NCBI RefSeq assembly: GCF_008065155.1
Contig: NZ_CP042819.1
Span: forward strand, 2,906,001-2,970,000
DNA: 64,000 bases
Reading direction: 5' to 3'
Origin: Octadecabacter sp. SW4
Lineage (GTDB): Bacteria; Pseudomonadota; Alphaproteobacteria; Rhodobacterales; Rhodobacteraceae
Shown here: piece by piece, positions 28,619-37,430 of the stretch
Layout: each line of letters starts with the position of its first letter
How positions within the stretch are numbered: position 1 is the first letter of the stretch
Program-made: the position numbers and the translations under genes
The notes under the pieces: generated by a model
Told to the model about the DNA's origin: nothing
The model's input: only the letters and a program-made list of their open reading frames with translations
Database searches by the model: none

Positions 28619-29086
28619 TTAGTTCGAAGATGTCGATATTTTCTGAATGGCGACGTCCAGACCCGCATCCAGCGCGTCGTAAAAGGCGGCACAGCCCTGC
28701 AAACGGTGCTTGGCATCATGTGTGGGCGGCAGGGCCGACAACGTCTGCGCAATATCACTTCTGGTCGTTTGTGTGCGTTTGCGTGCCGTTTCGATCATCG
28801 ATGTATATGGATCAGGCATCAACTCGAAATAATCCTGACGATCACCTGATTTCGCGGTGCGTCGGATCAAACCCTTGAGTTCAAGCAAGCGCACGCTGGT
28901 GCTGATGCTTGCGCGGCTTACATCAAGGCGGTCGGCAAGATCGCCAAAAGATACCGTTTCGCCATCAAACAACATCATACCGAAGATCCGCCCGGCGATC
29001 CGCGGCAGATTGTCGGCCTGCGTTGCAAGGCCAATCCGTTCGATAAACTCTTCGCGGATTGCAGAGATATCAGGCGCCTTTGTCAT
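28619..29086 (-). CDS. GbsR/MarR-type transcriptional regulator
   Basis: A 155-residue winged-helix protein (SFGDLADRLDVSRASISTSVRLLELKGLIRRTAKSGDRQDYF) of the GbsR branch. It is the first gene of the adaptor-pump operon (36 bp gap) and lies just downstream of a perfect palindrome, so it probably represses its own operon and is relieved by a pump substrate. Confidence 0.88.
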   Translation of the reverse strand: MTKAPDISAIREEFIERIGLATQADNLPRIAGRIFGMMLFDGETVSFGDLADRLDVSRASISTSVRLLELKGLIRRTAKSGDRQDYFELMPDPYTSMIETARKRTQTTRSDIAQTLSALPPTHDAKHRLQGCAAFYDALDAGLDVAIQKISTSSN

Positions 29087-29140
29087 ACATGCCTCCGTTT
29101 CGCCATCGACCTAGGGTGGCGCCAGCATGTCGTCAAGTGT

Positions 29141-29158
29141 GTTCAGTCAAAACTGAAC
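29141..29158. promoter_or_regulatory. Palindromic operator upstream of the GbsR-type regulator
   Basis: Perfect inverted repeat GTTCAGT-CAAA-ACTGAAC, 55 bp upstream of the regulator start. Placement suggests autoregulation of the efflux operon. Confidence 0.6.
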
Positions 29159-29224
29159 AATAGGCGCGGCAATAGGATATCGTAAAGGTGATGCGTCTCG
29201 TGGATCAGATGTGGGCAATCGGGC

Positions 29225-29653
29225 TTATGCGCCGATTTCTTCGTGATCGGTCAGGCATTCAGAATGGTCCCGCAACACCTCGAGCACCTTACAGTCCGCC
29301 GCATTGCCACCGCTGCATTCGTGGATCATCCGTTTCAGCTCGGCCCGCAGCGCCTTCAGGCGATCCATCCGCAGTTCGACCTGTTTGAGCTGCCGACGGG
29401 CGATGGCGTCCGCATCGTGACAAGAGCGGTCGGGATTGTCACTCAGATCCAATAGCTCACGAATTGCCCCAAGCGAAAACCCTAACTGCCGCGCATGTCG
29501 AATGAACGACAGGCGGTCCACTTCGGCATCTGTATAGCGGCGCTGTCCGCCCTGTGTCCGGCCAGGCTCGGGCATAAGTCCGATTTGCTCGTAATATCGG
29601 ACGGTCTGAACTTTCGTCCCGGTTTTCTTGCCAAGGCTGCCAATTGTGATCAT
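29225..29653 (-). CDS. MerR-family heavy-metal regulator (ZntR/CadR/PbrR-like)
   Basis: 142 residues. The N-terminal MerR helix-turn-helix is clear (MITIGSLGKKTGTKVQTVRYYEQIGLMPEPGR), followed by the dimerisation helix. The metal loop includes Cys in DRSCHDADAIARRQ, and the C-terminal part has Cys residues in IHECSGGNAADCKVLEVL and HSECL. The pattern fits Zn/Cd/Pb sensing rather than Cu(I) sensing. The likely target is the P1B-ATPase promoter at 35776-35806. Confidence 0.88.
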   Translation of the reverse strand: MITIGSLGKKTGTKVQTVRYYEQIGLMPEPGRTQGGQRRYTDAEVDRLSFIRHARQLGFSLGAIRELLDLSDNPDRSCHDADAIARRQLKQVELRMDRLKALRAELKRMIHECSGGNAADCKVLEVLRDHSECLTDHEEIGA

Positions 29654-29666
29654 GTGACCCTCATTT

Positions 29667-29687
29667 CTATAGCGTCAGTAGCTTTAG
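29667..29687 (-). promoter_or_regulatory. Possible MerR-type operator ahead of the regulator
   Basis: Imperfect dyad CTATAGC-N7-GCTTTAG, 14 bp upstream of the merR start, with a possible -10 (TATAGA on the minus strand). It resembles MerR-family operators and suggests autoregulation, but no good -35 is seen. Confidence 0.4.
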
Positions 29688-30052
29688 CTTTTATCAGACA
29701 CAAGCGCAAATTGGTTCGTAAGTCCGCAACCCTTGCCCGCAGGCAAAATGGGGCTTGAACCGCTGGAAACTGGAAAGCTTGAAAAGAAAAAATTTGCAGA
29801 AACAGGGGCGAAGTTTCCAGTAGCCACCACTACGACATGAGAATTACCGTCGCTTTGCGGCTTTGCGCAGCCTAAATCGCACTATCACTTGGCAGCGACG
29901 TTCAGGCGATGACCCAAGCCATGTGCATCTGGAATGGTCCCGGGTAAATTGCGCGATGCTTGCAACACCTTGACGATCTTCGGGGATGGATCGACAGCGG
30001 CGCGTTACAGCTATATCAGTGCCCAAAATACGCTAAGAAGGAAGGCTCCAAT
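29688..30052. other. Intergenic region without a supported gene
   Basis: 365 bp between the divergent merR and ZIP genes. It contains a 9-bp inverted repeat (CTGGAAACT 29763-29771, AGTTTCCAG 29812-29820) around an A-rich stretch. I see no convincing small gene. Confidence 0.4.
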
Positions 30053-30835
30053 TTGGAATCTCTATCCCCTGTCATGCTTGGGTTTCTGGGGGCACTGGCC
30101 GCTGGTTCACTGACAGCCATTGGCGCTATTCCAGTTCTTTTCGGGCGAATCCCATCGCGCGCAACACGGGATTTATCACTGGGATTTGCAGCAGGTGTCA
30201 TGCTGGCGGCGTCGTTCTTTTCGCTGATCATCCCCGCGCTGGATGCCGCTGAACTAAGATACACCAGCAGTGCGGCGCCCGCTGCCATTGTAGTTGTGGC
30301 AATCCTTCTTGGCATGGGGGCTGTGGCGTTCATGAACGAAAAGCTGCCACATGAACATTTCAGCACGGGGCGCGAAGGACCAGAGGCCGCGTCCCTGCGC
30401 CGGGTCTGGCTGTTCATCATCGCCATCACGATCCACAATTTCCCCGAAGGCCTCGCAGTTGGTGTTGGATTCGGCGCGGACGGCATGTCGGGCGGCCTGC
30501 CGCTTGCCGTCGGGATTGGGCTGCAAAACGCACCCGAGGGTCTGGCTGTCGCGGTGTCACTTCTAGGCGAAGGGTATTCAAAGGGGCGGGCCTGGGGCAT
30601 TGCCGCGCTCACTGGTTTGGTGGAACCGATTGGTGGTTTGCTGGGCGCAGGGATCATCACCATTTCGCAGCCAATTTTGCCGTGGGGGCTCGCGTTTGCC
30701 GCTGGTGCCATGCTTTACGTTATCAGTCACGAGATCATTCCCGAAACCCACAGGAACGGCCACCAGAACAAGGCCACGTTGGGCCTGTCAGTCGGGCTCG
30801 CTCTCATGCTGTTTTTGGATGTGTGGCTGGGTTAA
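30053..30835 (+). CDS. ZIP-family divalent metal transporter
   Basis: About 260 residues with eight hydrophobic segments. The metal-site helices are clear: IAITIHNFPEGLAVGVGFG (HNxPEG, helix IV) and GIGLQNAPEGLAVAV (QNxPEG, helix V). The TTG at 30053 is chosen because AAGGAAGG lies just upstream; an ATG at 30074 is the alternative. It imports zinc or related metals and sits near a MerR sensor and a Zn exporter. Confidence 0.88.
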   Translation: MESLSPVMLGFLGALAAGSLTAIGAIPVLFGRIPSRATRDLSLGFAAGVMLAASFFSLIIPALDAAELRYTSSAAPAAIVVVAILLGMGAVAFMNEKLPHEHFSTGREGPEAASLRRVWLFIIAITIHNFPEGLAVGVGFGADGMSGGLPLAVGIGLQNAPEGLAVAVSLLGEGYSKGRAWGIAALTGLVEPIGGLLGAGIITISQPILPWGLAFAAGAMLYVISHEIIPETHRNGHQNKATLGLSVGLALMLFLDVWLG

Positions 30836-30878
30836 GACCACAAAGCTGATGCGGCCTACTTTGGACCGGCTGCTATCG

Positions 30879-31391
30879 TTACGCGTAGATGTCGATCGGC
30901 GTCCCGTTGCGCACCATCGCATAGACCTCTTCGATCTGGCGATCAGAGATGGAAATGCAGCCAGCCGTCCAGTCGCGCTTGTTGGTTGGGTCGATGCCAC
31001 GCCGTGGACCGCCATGAATGAAAATGTCACCACCCGGCGACTTGCCCTGCGCCGCCGCGAATGCACGATCCGCAGCATTCGGGTAGGAAATGCCGATTGA
31101 CAGATGGAACAGGCTGTTCGGATTACGACGGTCGATGACATAGGCTCCTTCGGGGGTCCGTCCGTCGCCTTCAAACTGCTTGTGACCCGCCGGTGCAAAG
31201 CCAAGCCCGACCGGATAGGTGCGCAACACACCCTCAGCACCTTCCAGAACCAGCCGCCTTTGCGACTTGAAGATGCGCACCCGCGTGACTTCGGGGCCTG
31301 AGTAAGAGCGGAACTTGCTTGCACAGCCTGAAAGAAAAGCTGCCATGCTTCCCACCAGAAAGAAACGTCTTGGAAATTTGCTAATCATCAC
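30879..31391 (-). CDS. L,D-transpeptidase (YkuD domain) lipoprotein
   Basis: A 170-residue protein with a lipoprotein signal (FLVGSMAAFLSGCAS; lipobox LSGC). The catalytic YkuD motif is seen as IFIHGGPRRG followed by DWTAGCISISDRQIEE (His and Cys). Such enzymes make 3-3 cross-links or attach proteins to peptidoglycan. It appears to be a single gene. Confidence 0.92.
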   Translation of the reverse strand: MMISKFPRRFFLVGSMAAFLSGCASKFRSYSGPEVTRVRIFKSQRRLVLEGAEGVLRTYPVGLGFAPAGHKQFEGDGRTPEGAYVIDRRNPNSLFHLSIGISYPNAADRAFAAAQGKSPGGDIFIHGGPRRGIDPTNKRDWTAGCISISDRQIEEVYAMVRNGTPIDIYA

Positions 31392-31488
31392 TGCTCTAAG
31401 CCCTTTGCGGACGACTTGATTGGCTGCACTCTAAGGGAAATCCACCTTCAGATCAATTGCCGCGCGGGTCAGCCTCTTGCAGACGATA

Positions 31489-33372
31489 TTAACGTTCGAT
31501 GAGCTGCGGCGCATCGGCAGACCCAAGCGCCACCTCCGGCAACCACGTAATAAGTTGCGGGAACGAAATAAGCGCCCCAATCAGCAAAATCTCGATCACC
31601 ACCAATGGAACGGCACCGCGATATATATCAGCGAGGCTGATACCCTTTGGCGCCGCCATTTTTGCGAAAAACAACGCATAACCAAAGGGCGGTGTCAAAA
31701 AGGACGTCTGCAGCGCCAGGGCAATGAGGCCCGCTATCCAAATCTGTGCAAAATACGCCGAGCCAACGTGATCGGCGAAATCGAGTTCCGAAAAGATCGG
31801 CATAAGCACCGGAACAAAAACCAACAGGACTTCGATCCAGTCGAAAACAAAGCCAAGCACGATAACCAGACCAAGCAGCAGCGCCAGCATTTCCCATCTT
31901 GACAGGTCAAAAACGGATAGGCTGTTGAAGATCACATCGGGCCCACCAACAAGATGAAAGCTTAGCGAAAAAATCGATGCGCCCAGAACGATGAAAAACA
32001 CCATCGAGGTCATCGCGCCGGTTTCAACGGTTACAGAATTCAACGTCGAGAAAGACAAACGCTTTCGCATGAAGGCAACAAGCAAGGCCCCAAACACCCC
32101 TACTCCGGCCGCCTCAGACAAGGTCGCAAGCCCCAAAATGATGCTCAACGGTATCGACGCAATCACGGCAACCGACGCAAATACAAAAACAATATCTGAC
32201 CGGAGATCGGTCTTTGGCGCGTCGGGCTGGACTTCGGTGGTTTTTCGCAATGTAACGGCGAAATAGATCGCAAAGGCTGTAACCATCAAGAATACTGGGA
32301 CGATAAGCGCCACATACATCAGTCCGATACGCAGATAAAAGACGTTCGATATGAAGAACAGCATCACGGCTGGCGGGAACACGACACCAAGTGCGCCCGA
32401 GGCCGCGACAGCGGCTCCCGCAGTCCGCGGGGCATAGCCAGACGCCATCATCGGGGCATAGGCGACCAGCGCGACAGTGATAACTGACGCGCCAATGACC
32501 CCGGCAGCGGGGGCAAGAATGAGGCCAATCAGCAAGGTCGCGATTGCAAAGCGACCCGGAACGCCTTTCAGGAGACTCCCCAACAAACGAAACATGGTTT
32601 CAGCAACGCCGCTGGCATTCAGGATCAGACCCAGAAAAATCAGCATGGGAACGCTGGTGAATTGCACTGTTTCATTGGTCAGAACACCGCGCACCCGCAG
32701 GTAGATCAGACCCAGATGCTGAAAATCGGTAACTCCAACCCAGACCGCCGCAGTAAATCCCAGGAACCCGGTTCCCGCCAAGACCAGCGCAACAGGGTAG
32801 CCGCTGAACACCCCGATCGCCATCACGAGCAGCATCGCGACCGTCAGGGCCTCACTCACCATCATGAAGGCCACCCGTCGACTCCGGCGCGCCCTGCGCA
32901 CGTCTTCCCGCCAGAAAAGCAAGGTTGCGCAACGCGACAACCCCCCGGCCAGTGCCAGCAATATGGGCCCGACGAAACCAGCGATACGTTGCGCCCACAC
33001 CTGCATCTCGGCGTATTTTGTGGTGCGCAACAGGCCGTCCCAGCCATAGTAGGCTAGGATTATTGCAAGGGGTAGAAGAACTGTCAGACAGCCTATCAGC
33101 TCGATCCAGGCGATACGGCGCGCGGGCCAGTGGCGGCGAAAGACATCAACCCGAACGTGACCGTCACGCAGGTAAGTATAGCCGAAAGTCAGGAAAATCA
33201 GGACAAAAAGCAGTGACGTCGACAAGTCCGGCAAGTAACTCGACACGCCAAGTTGCAGCTTGCGATCCAGCATCTGCAGCGCACTATATGCGGCGATCAA
33301 AATTATCGTCACCCATGCGGTGACAACGCCAATGCCGCGAATGCCGCGGTCAATCCAATCCAGAATTCGCAT
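31489..33372 (-). CDS. TRAP transporter fused permease (DctQ-DctM)
   Basis: About 627 residues from MRILDWIDRGIRGIG. The first 170 residues form a four-helix DctQ-like domain (YLRDGHVRVDVFRRHWP is typical), and the remainder is a DctM-like domain of twelve or more helices (LGLILNASGVAETMFRLLG; LTPPFGYALFFAKMAAPKG near the C-terminus). It imports an organic acid using a sodium gradient, but no DctP binding protein is found in the window. Confidence 0.92.
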   Translation of the reverse strand: MRILDWIDRGIRGIGVVTAWVTIILIAAYSALQMLDRKLQLGVSSYLPDLSTSLLFVLIFLTFGYTYLRDGHVRVDVFRRHWPARRIAWIELIGCLTVLLPLAIILAYYGWDGLLRTTKYAEMQVWAQRIAGFVGPILLALAGGLSRCATLLFWREDVRRARRSRRVAFMMVSEALTVAMLLVMAIGVFSGYPVALVLAGTGFLGFTAAVWVGVTDFQHLGLIYLRVRGVLTNETVQFTSVPMLIFLGLILNASGVAETMFRLLGSLLKGVPGRFAIATLLIGLILAPAAGVIGASVITVALVAYAPMMASGYAPRTAGAAVAASGALGVVFPPAVMLFFISNVFYLRIGLMYVALIVPVFLMVTAFAIYFAVTLRKTTEVQPDAPKTDLRSDIVFVFASVAVIASIPLSIILGLATLSEAAGVGVFGALLVAFMRKRLSFSTLNSVTVETGAMTSMVFFIVLGASIFSLSFHLVGGPDVIFNSLSVFDLSRWEMLALLLGLVIVLGFVFDWIEVLLVFVPVLMPIFSELDFADHVGSAYFAQIWIAGLIALALQTSFLTPPFGYALFFAKMAAPKGISLADIYRGAVPLVVIEILLIGALISFPQLITWLPEVALGSADAPQLIER

Positions 33373-33401
33373 GCCATCGCCCCTCGCAAAAGCCATGAAT
33401 G

Positions 33402-35744
33402 TTAGTGGCCATGCGCCAGCGCAGCCTTCGCCATCGATTCACCGGCCGGGTCCCCGCCATGCGGCCCGGACCTGTCTTCGCGCGCATTCAAAAGACGCAA
33501 AGCGTTGGCCACAACCAGCAGCGACACCCCCACGTCAGCGGCGATCGCGCCCCACATCGACGCCATACCGAACGCGGTTAGCCCAACGAACAAAGCCTTT
33601 GTGGAAAGAGAAAGCCCGATGTTTTGTTTGATGATCAACATGGTCCGGCGTGAATGCCCGATCAGCCACGGGACTTTGCCGATATCGTCGGTCATCAGCG
33701 CGATATCAGCCGTTTCAATCGCGGCGTCCGACCCGACAGCCCCCATCGCGATGCCGTAATGCGCACGCGCCATCGCCGGGGCATCGTTCACACCATCCCC
33801 GATCATCGCGACCGTGCGATACTGCGCCACCAGCTCTTCGATGGCAGTCACCTTGTCCTCGGGAAGAAGCTCGGCGCGCACTTCATCAATGCCCACTTCG
33901 GCGGCCACGGCCCTTGCTGTTGCCGCGTTATCCCCGGTCAGCATGATGATCTTCTTGACGCCTTGCGCGTGCAGCCGCGCTACAATGCCTTTTGCATCGG
34001 GCCTGATCCGGTCGCGCAGCTCAAGAACGCCACGGACCCCGCTTTCGTCTCCAATGGCGACAAGCGTGTTTCCCGCGCCCTCGATGCTCTCACGAAGCTC
34101 TGGCGGAATCGCGGCGCCAAACCCCTTTTCTTCTGCAAAGCGGTCCGACCCTAGCCAGATCGATTGCCCGTCCATATCACCCTCAAGTCCACGGCCCGGG
34201 ACAGTGCGGGTGTTGTTGGCGGCGGCAAACGACAGGTTATCCCGTTCTGCACGGCTTAGGATAGCCCTTGCAAGCGGGTGCGATGATCGCGCTTCAAGCG
34301 CTGCGGCACGCAGCAAAAGGTCGCGTTGCGACGTCGTGCCAATCGGATAAACGCCCGCGACTTCGGGTTCGCCCATCGTGATCGTGCCGGTCTTATCCAT
34401 CGCCAAAGCCGTGGTGCGGCCGGGCGCTTCGACATAGGCTCCACCCTTGATCAGCACGCCGTTGCGCGCCGAGGCGGCAAGCGCCGCAACGATTGACACG
34501 GGCGTTGAAATGACCAGCGCACAGGGGCAGGCGATGACCAGCAGCACCAGTGCATTGTAAAACCAGAAGCCCCACGCCCCACCTGCCAACAGCGGGGGTA
34601 ACAGCGCGATCAGAATGGCGAGAACCATCACGACCGGTGTGTAGATGCGCGCAAACTTGGCAACCCATTGTTCAACTTCGGCGCGGCGTGAATGGGCATC
34701 ACCCACCATGCGGATGATCTTGGACAACACCGTGTCAGAAGCGGCCTTGGTAGCCAGCACCGTCAAAGTGCCTTCGCCATTGATCGTGCCGGCATAAACT
34801 TCATCGCCCGCCTCTTTGGGCACCAACGCGCTTTCGCCGGTAATGGGCGCCTGATCGACAGCCCCGGCCCCGCCAACCACATCACCGTCCAACGGAATAC
34901 GGTCACCACCGCGCACGACGAACTTCGCACCGATTGCGACTGCGGCGGCGGGAACGTCCGCCTCGGTGCCATCGTCATAGACGACCCGCGCCGTCGGCGG
35001 AGCGAGGTCCAACAGCGCAGCGACCGCATTGCGCGCGCGTCCCACGCTCCAGCTTTCCAGATACAACGAAAGCGAAAAGAAGAAAGCGACCGTTGCGGCT
35101 TCAAAGAATTCACCAAGGCCAATCGCACCCGCCACGGCCACCACCATCAACAGGTTCATGTCCGGTGAAAGCCTGCGCGCCGATGACCATGCCTTTGGCG
35201 CCACAAGCCAGACCCCGAACAGGATAGCCACGGCAAACAGTCCCGCCTCTGTCATTGGCATTGCCGCCTCGCCATGACCTGAAAACAGGCCAATCGCGCC
35301 GCCAAACCCGGTCTCGACGATGTGATATATGAAACCGGCAGCCCAAAACCCGCCGCTCAGCGCCGTAAAGCGCTTTTGGGTCTTCAGATGTGCGGCCTGA
35401 TCGGCATTCGCGTCCTCGGCATCCCAGGGCTTGGCGCTCATACCGGTAGTCCCGACAAGTGCAACGATCTGGTCCGAAGAAATGTCCTTGCCGCCACCCA
35501 GCACCGTCATTCGCGCGTTGATCACGTCGAACGCCAGGTAATCGGTTCCACCAACCTCGGGTCCAAGAACGCGGTTCAGGATCGAGACCTCCTCAGCGCA
35601 ATCCAAACCACTGACATGAAAACTGAGGCCATCAGAGGCTTGCACTTGCGTTTGCATGGCGGCCCCGCCGCTGCAGCAACTGGCGCCGGATCCGGGCGCC
35701 TTGGTGGAATAATCGTGACTGTGAGGCGAGGTATCTGGTGGCAT
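33402..35744 (-). CDS. zntA: Zn/Cd/Pb-exporting P1B-type ATPase
   Basis: A 780-residue pump starting MPPDTSPHSHDYSTKAPG. The N-terminal region has a Cys pair (GASCCSGGAAM) and a diverged HMA domain (SGLDCAEEVSILNRVLG). The membrane CPC motif is in VLLVIACPCALVIST, the phosphorylation site in MDKTGTITMGE, the HP locus in ARSSHPLARAI, and the hinge in MIGDGVNDAPAMA. CPC with a DCAEEV-type HMA fits zinc/cadmium/lead rather than copper. It is preceded by a MerR-type promoter. Confidence 0.92.
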   Translation of the reverse strand: MPPDTSPHSHDYSTKAPGSGASCCSGGAAMQTQVQASDGLSFHVSGLDCAEEVSILNRVLGPEVGGTDYLAFDVINARMTVLGGGKDISSDQIVALVGTTGMSAKPWDAEDANADQAAHLKTQKRFTALSGGFWAAGFIYHIVETGFGGAIGLFSGHGEAAMPMTEAGLFAVAILFGVWLVAPKAWSSARRLSPDMNLLMVVAVAGAIGLGEFFEAATVAFFFSLSLYLESWSVGRARNAVAALLDLAPPTARVVYDDGTEADVPAAAVAIGAKFVVRGGDRIPLDGDVVGGAGAVDQAPITGESALVPKEAGDEVYAGTINGEGTLTVLATKAASDTVLSKIIRMVGDAHSRRAEVEQWVAKFARIYTPVVMVLAILIALLPPLLAGGAWGFWFYNALVLLVIACPCALVISTPVSIVAALAASARNGVLIKGGAYVEAPGRTTALAMDKTGTITMGEPEVAGVYPIGTTSQRDLLLRAAALEARSSHPLARAILSRAERDNLSFAAANNTRTVPGRGLEGDMDGQSIWLGSDRFAEEKGFGAAIPPELRESIEGAGNTLVAIGDESGVRGVLELRDRIRPDAKGIVARLHAQGVKKIIMLTGDNAATARAVAAEVGIDEVRAELLPEDKVTAIEELVAQYRTVAMIGDGVNDAPAMARAHYGIAMGAVGSDAAIETADIALMTDDIGKVPWLIGHSRRTMLIIKQNIGLSLSTKALFVGLTAFGMASMWGAIAADVGVSLLVVANALRLLNAREDRSGPHGGDPAGESMAKAALAHGH

Positions 35745-35775
35745 GATGCGTCCTTGGATTCGCAGTGATGCGACC

Positions 35776-35806
35776 TGCATACGCTCTACAGCGACTAGAG
35801 GTTCAA
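35776..35806 (-). promoter_or_regulatory. MerR-type promoter of the zinc ATPase gene
   Basis: On the minus strand: -35 TTGAAC (35806-35801), a 19-bp spacer holding the dyad CTCTA-N7-TAGAG, and -10 TATGCA (35781-35776). The over-long spacer with a central dyad is the hallmark of MerR-family activation. The start codon is 32 bp downstream of the -10 element. Confidence 0.8.
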
Positions 35807-36012
35807 GCGAAAAATGACAACAGAAATGCCGAAGCTACGCCTTGCGATTGCGTATCAATAGGGCTGCAGATTTACCTCGCGATTCAGGTCTTGGCCCGGG
35901 TTGCGAGGCTGAAGATTTCGTCAAGGTCACTTTCCCGCGCCACCCGAATTGTTATTCAGCCTCGGATGCACATCCATGATTTTCCATGCTTGCGCGCCCT
36001 GCGCTCTTGCGT

Positions 36013-36699
36013 TCAGGCAAAGAGTTCAGGGCATTCGCGGGCGCATTTGTTGGTCAGGATGATATAGACCAGATGCAGTGTCGCCAGCCCCGCCAGCAGG
36101 CAGAAAAACGAGATATAGGCGAATTGCAGGAAGGCGATATCGACAACGACCACAGCCACGAGTGTCAGCGCGAAATGACGCATGTGTTTGTAGCGTGACA
36201 GCGCCGGGGGCACTATGATGAGAGCCAGATAGATCACATTTGTCAGCCAGCGCGGCATCATGAAATCCAGCCACATCGACTTTTCATAGGCCAGCGATTG
36301 GTTGTTGATCTCGACCACGACCATATTGCTGTTCAACCCGTGCGGGATGTAAAGTAACAACCCAAAGGCCAGACCGATCAGCGCCAAAATCAGGAACAGC
36401 CGCTTGCGCGGGCTTTCCTTCGGTTCAAGTATATAGACCGAAAAGGGCACCCAGATCGGCCACATAAACCAAGTAAAGAAGATAAAGCCCATCGCCCCCC
36501 ACAAAACCGTCAGGGGATCATTCCCGTTCATGCCGACCCAGACAAAGCCTTCGGTGAATTGCTGCAACCCGGCAAAAAGTGGCATCAGCGCCAGCGGAAG
36601 ATAGCGCTTGTTGCGCTGCCATGCGATGGTCGAGATGGCAGCGCCGCCGCCCACCAGAAAGACGCTGGCGGCAAAGCTGACTTGGGCTGACAGGCACAT
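36013..36699 (-). CDS. DUF6629-like integral membrane protein
   Basis: About 228 residues with six to seven hydrophobic helices, starting MCLSAQVSFAASVFLVGGGA. The N-terminal MCxSAxxSF and LFAGLQQFTEGFVWVG segments fit a membrane family I recall as DUF6629; function unknown. The frame is open 19 codons upstream without a better start. Confidence 0.7.
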   Translation of the reverse strand: MCLSAQVSFAASVFLVGGGAAISTIAWQRNKRYLPLALMPLFAGLQQFTEGFVWVGMNGNDPLTVLWGAMGFIFFTWFMWPIWVPFSVYILEPKESPRKRLFLILALIGLAFGLLLYIPHGLNSNMVVVEINNQSLAYEKSMWLDFMMPRWLTNVIYLALIIVPPALSRYKHMRHFALTLVAVVVVDIAFLQFAYISFFCLLAGLATLHLVYIILTNKCARECPELFA

Positions 36700-37067
36700 A
36701 GGCGATCTTCCTCGGCTCGGTTCTGGTCGCAACGGCACTGCGGTTGGTCCGTGCATCAGGACAGTCTAGGAATGGCCTGACGTTTTGTCACGGGGCAATA
36801 GGCTGGTGTTGACCACAGGTCAGCCGCACGGGCGAAAAGGTTCGCGAATGTTCGTCGTGGAGTCCGGTTTTCAATTGCACCAGATTCTGCTTTTCAGATC
36901 GGATTATTCGCAGATGCGGATCATTTGTTCCAAACGACTGTAATGCGCGAAGGCAAGCAGCGTCCATGACTTAACCGAAACCTCTTGGGTGGCTAACCGG
37001 CGGTTGTGCTGCAACGCACGAAACCGTAGCGTCACTTTGGAATCAACTTGAAAGGACCAGCCGTCGC
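36700..37067. other. Intergenic region ahead of the Nuo-like operon
   Basis: 368 bp between divergent genes. It must hold the promoters of both sides. I see no clear operator; a weak AAGGA lies about 12 bases before the nuoA-like ATG. Confidence 0.4.
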
Positions 37068-37430
37068 ATGAGCGAACTCGCCCAATACGCTATCCTTTTC
37101 GGGCTAACCCTTGGCGTGCTGGGCTTTGTTCTTAGCATGTACGCTTTAGCGCGCGCCATCGGCCGCAGCCATCCCGAACCCGCCAAGGATGTTCCCGCGA
37201 CCGCCGGTACCCTGTCGCGCGATCCTGTCTGGGTGCGCTATCACGCCAAATACTACGGCTACGCGCTGCTGTTTCTCGCCTTCGACATGGAGATGGCCTT
37301 TATGTATCCGTGGGCAGTGGTTTATCGCGAGGAAGGTCTCGTGGCGCTGCTTGATATGGGCGTGTTCCTGGCGGTTCTGTTTCTCGGGTTGCTTTACGGC
37401 TGGTCCCAGGGCGCGTTGAGGCGACAATGA
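37068..37430 (+). CDS. NuoA-like membrane subunit of a complex I-like assembly
   Basis: 120 residues with three hydrophobic helices and the conserved second-helix segment [19 protein letters not shown] (compare IFDLEVAFLFPWA in NuoA). The loop that normally carries YECG, with the Cys exposed near the quinone site, reads [15 protein letters not shown] and has no Cys. It overlaps the next gene by four bases and opens an eight-gene coupled operon. Confidence 0.88.
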   Translation: MSELAQYAILFGLTLGVLGFVLSMYALARAIGRSHPEPAKDVPATAGTLSRDPVWVRYHAKYYGYALLFLAFDMEMAFMYPWAVVYREEGLVALLDMGVFLAVLFLGLLYGWSQGALRRQ

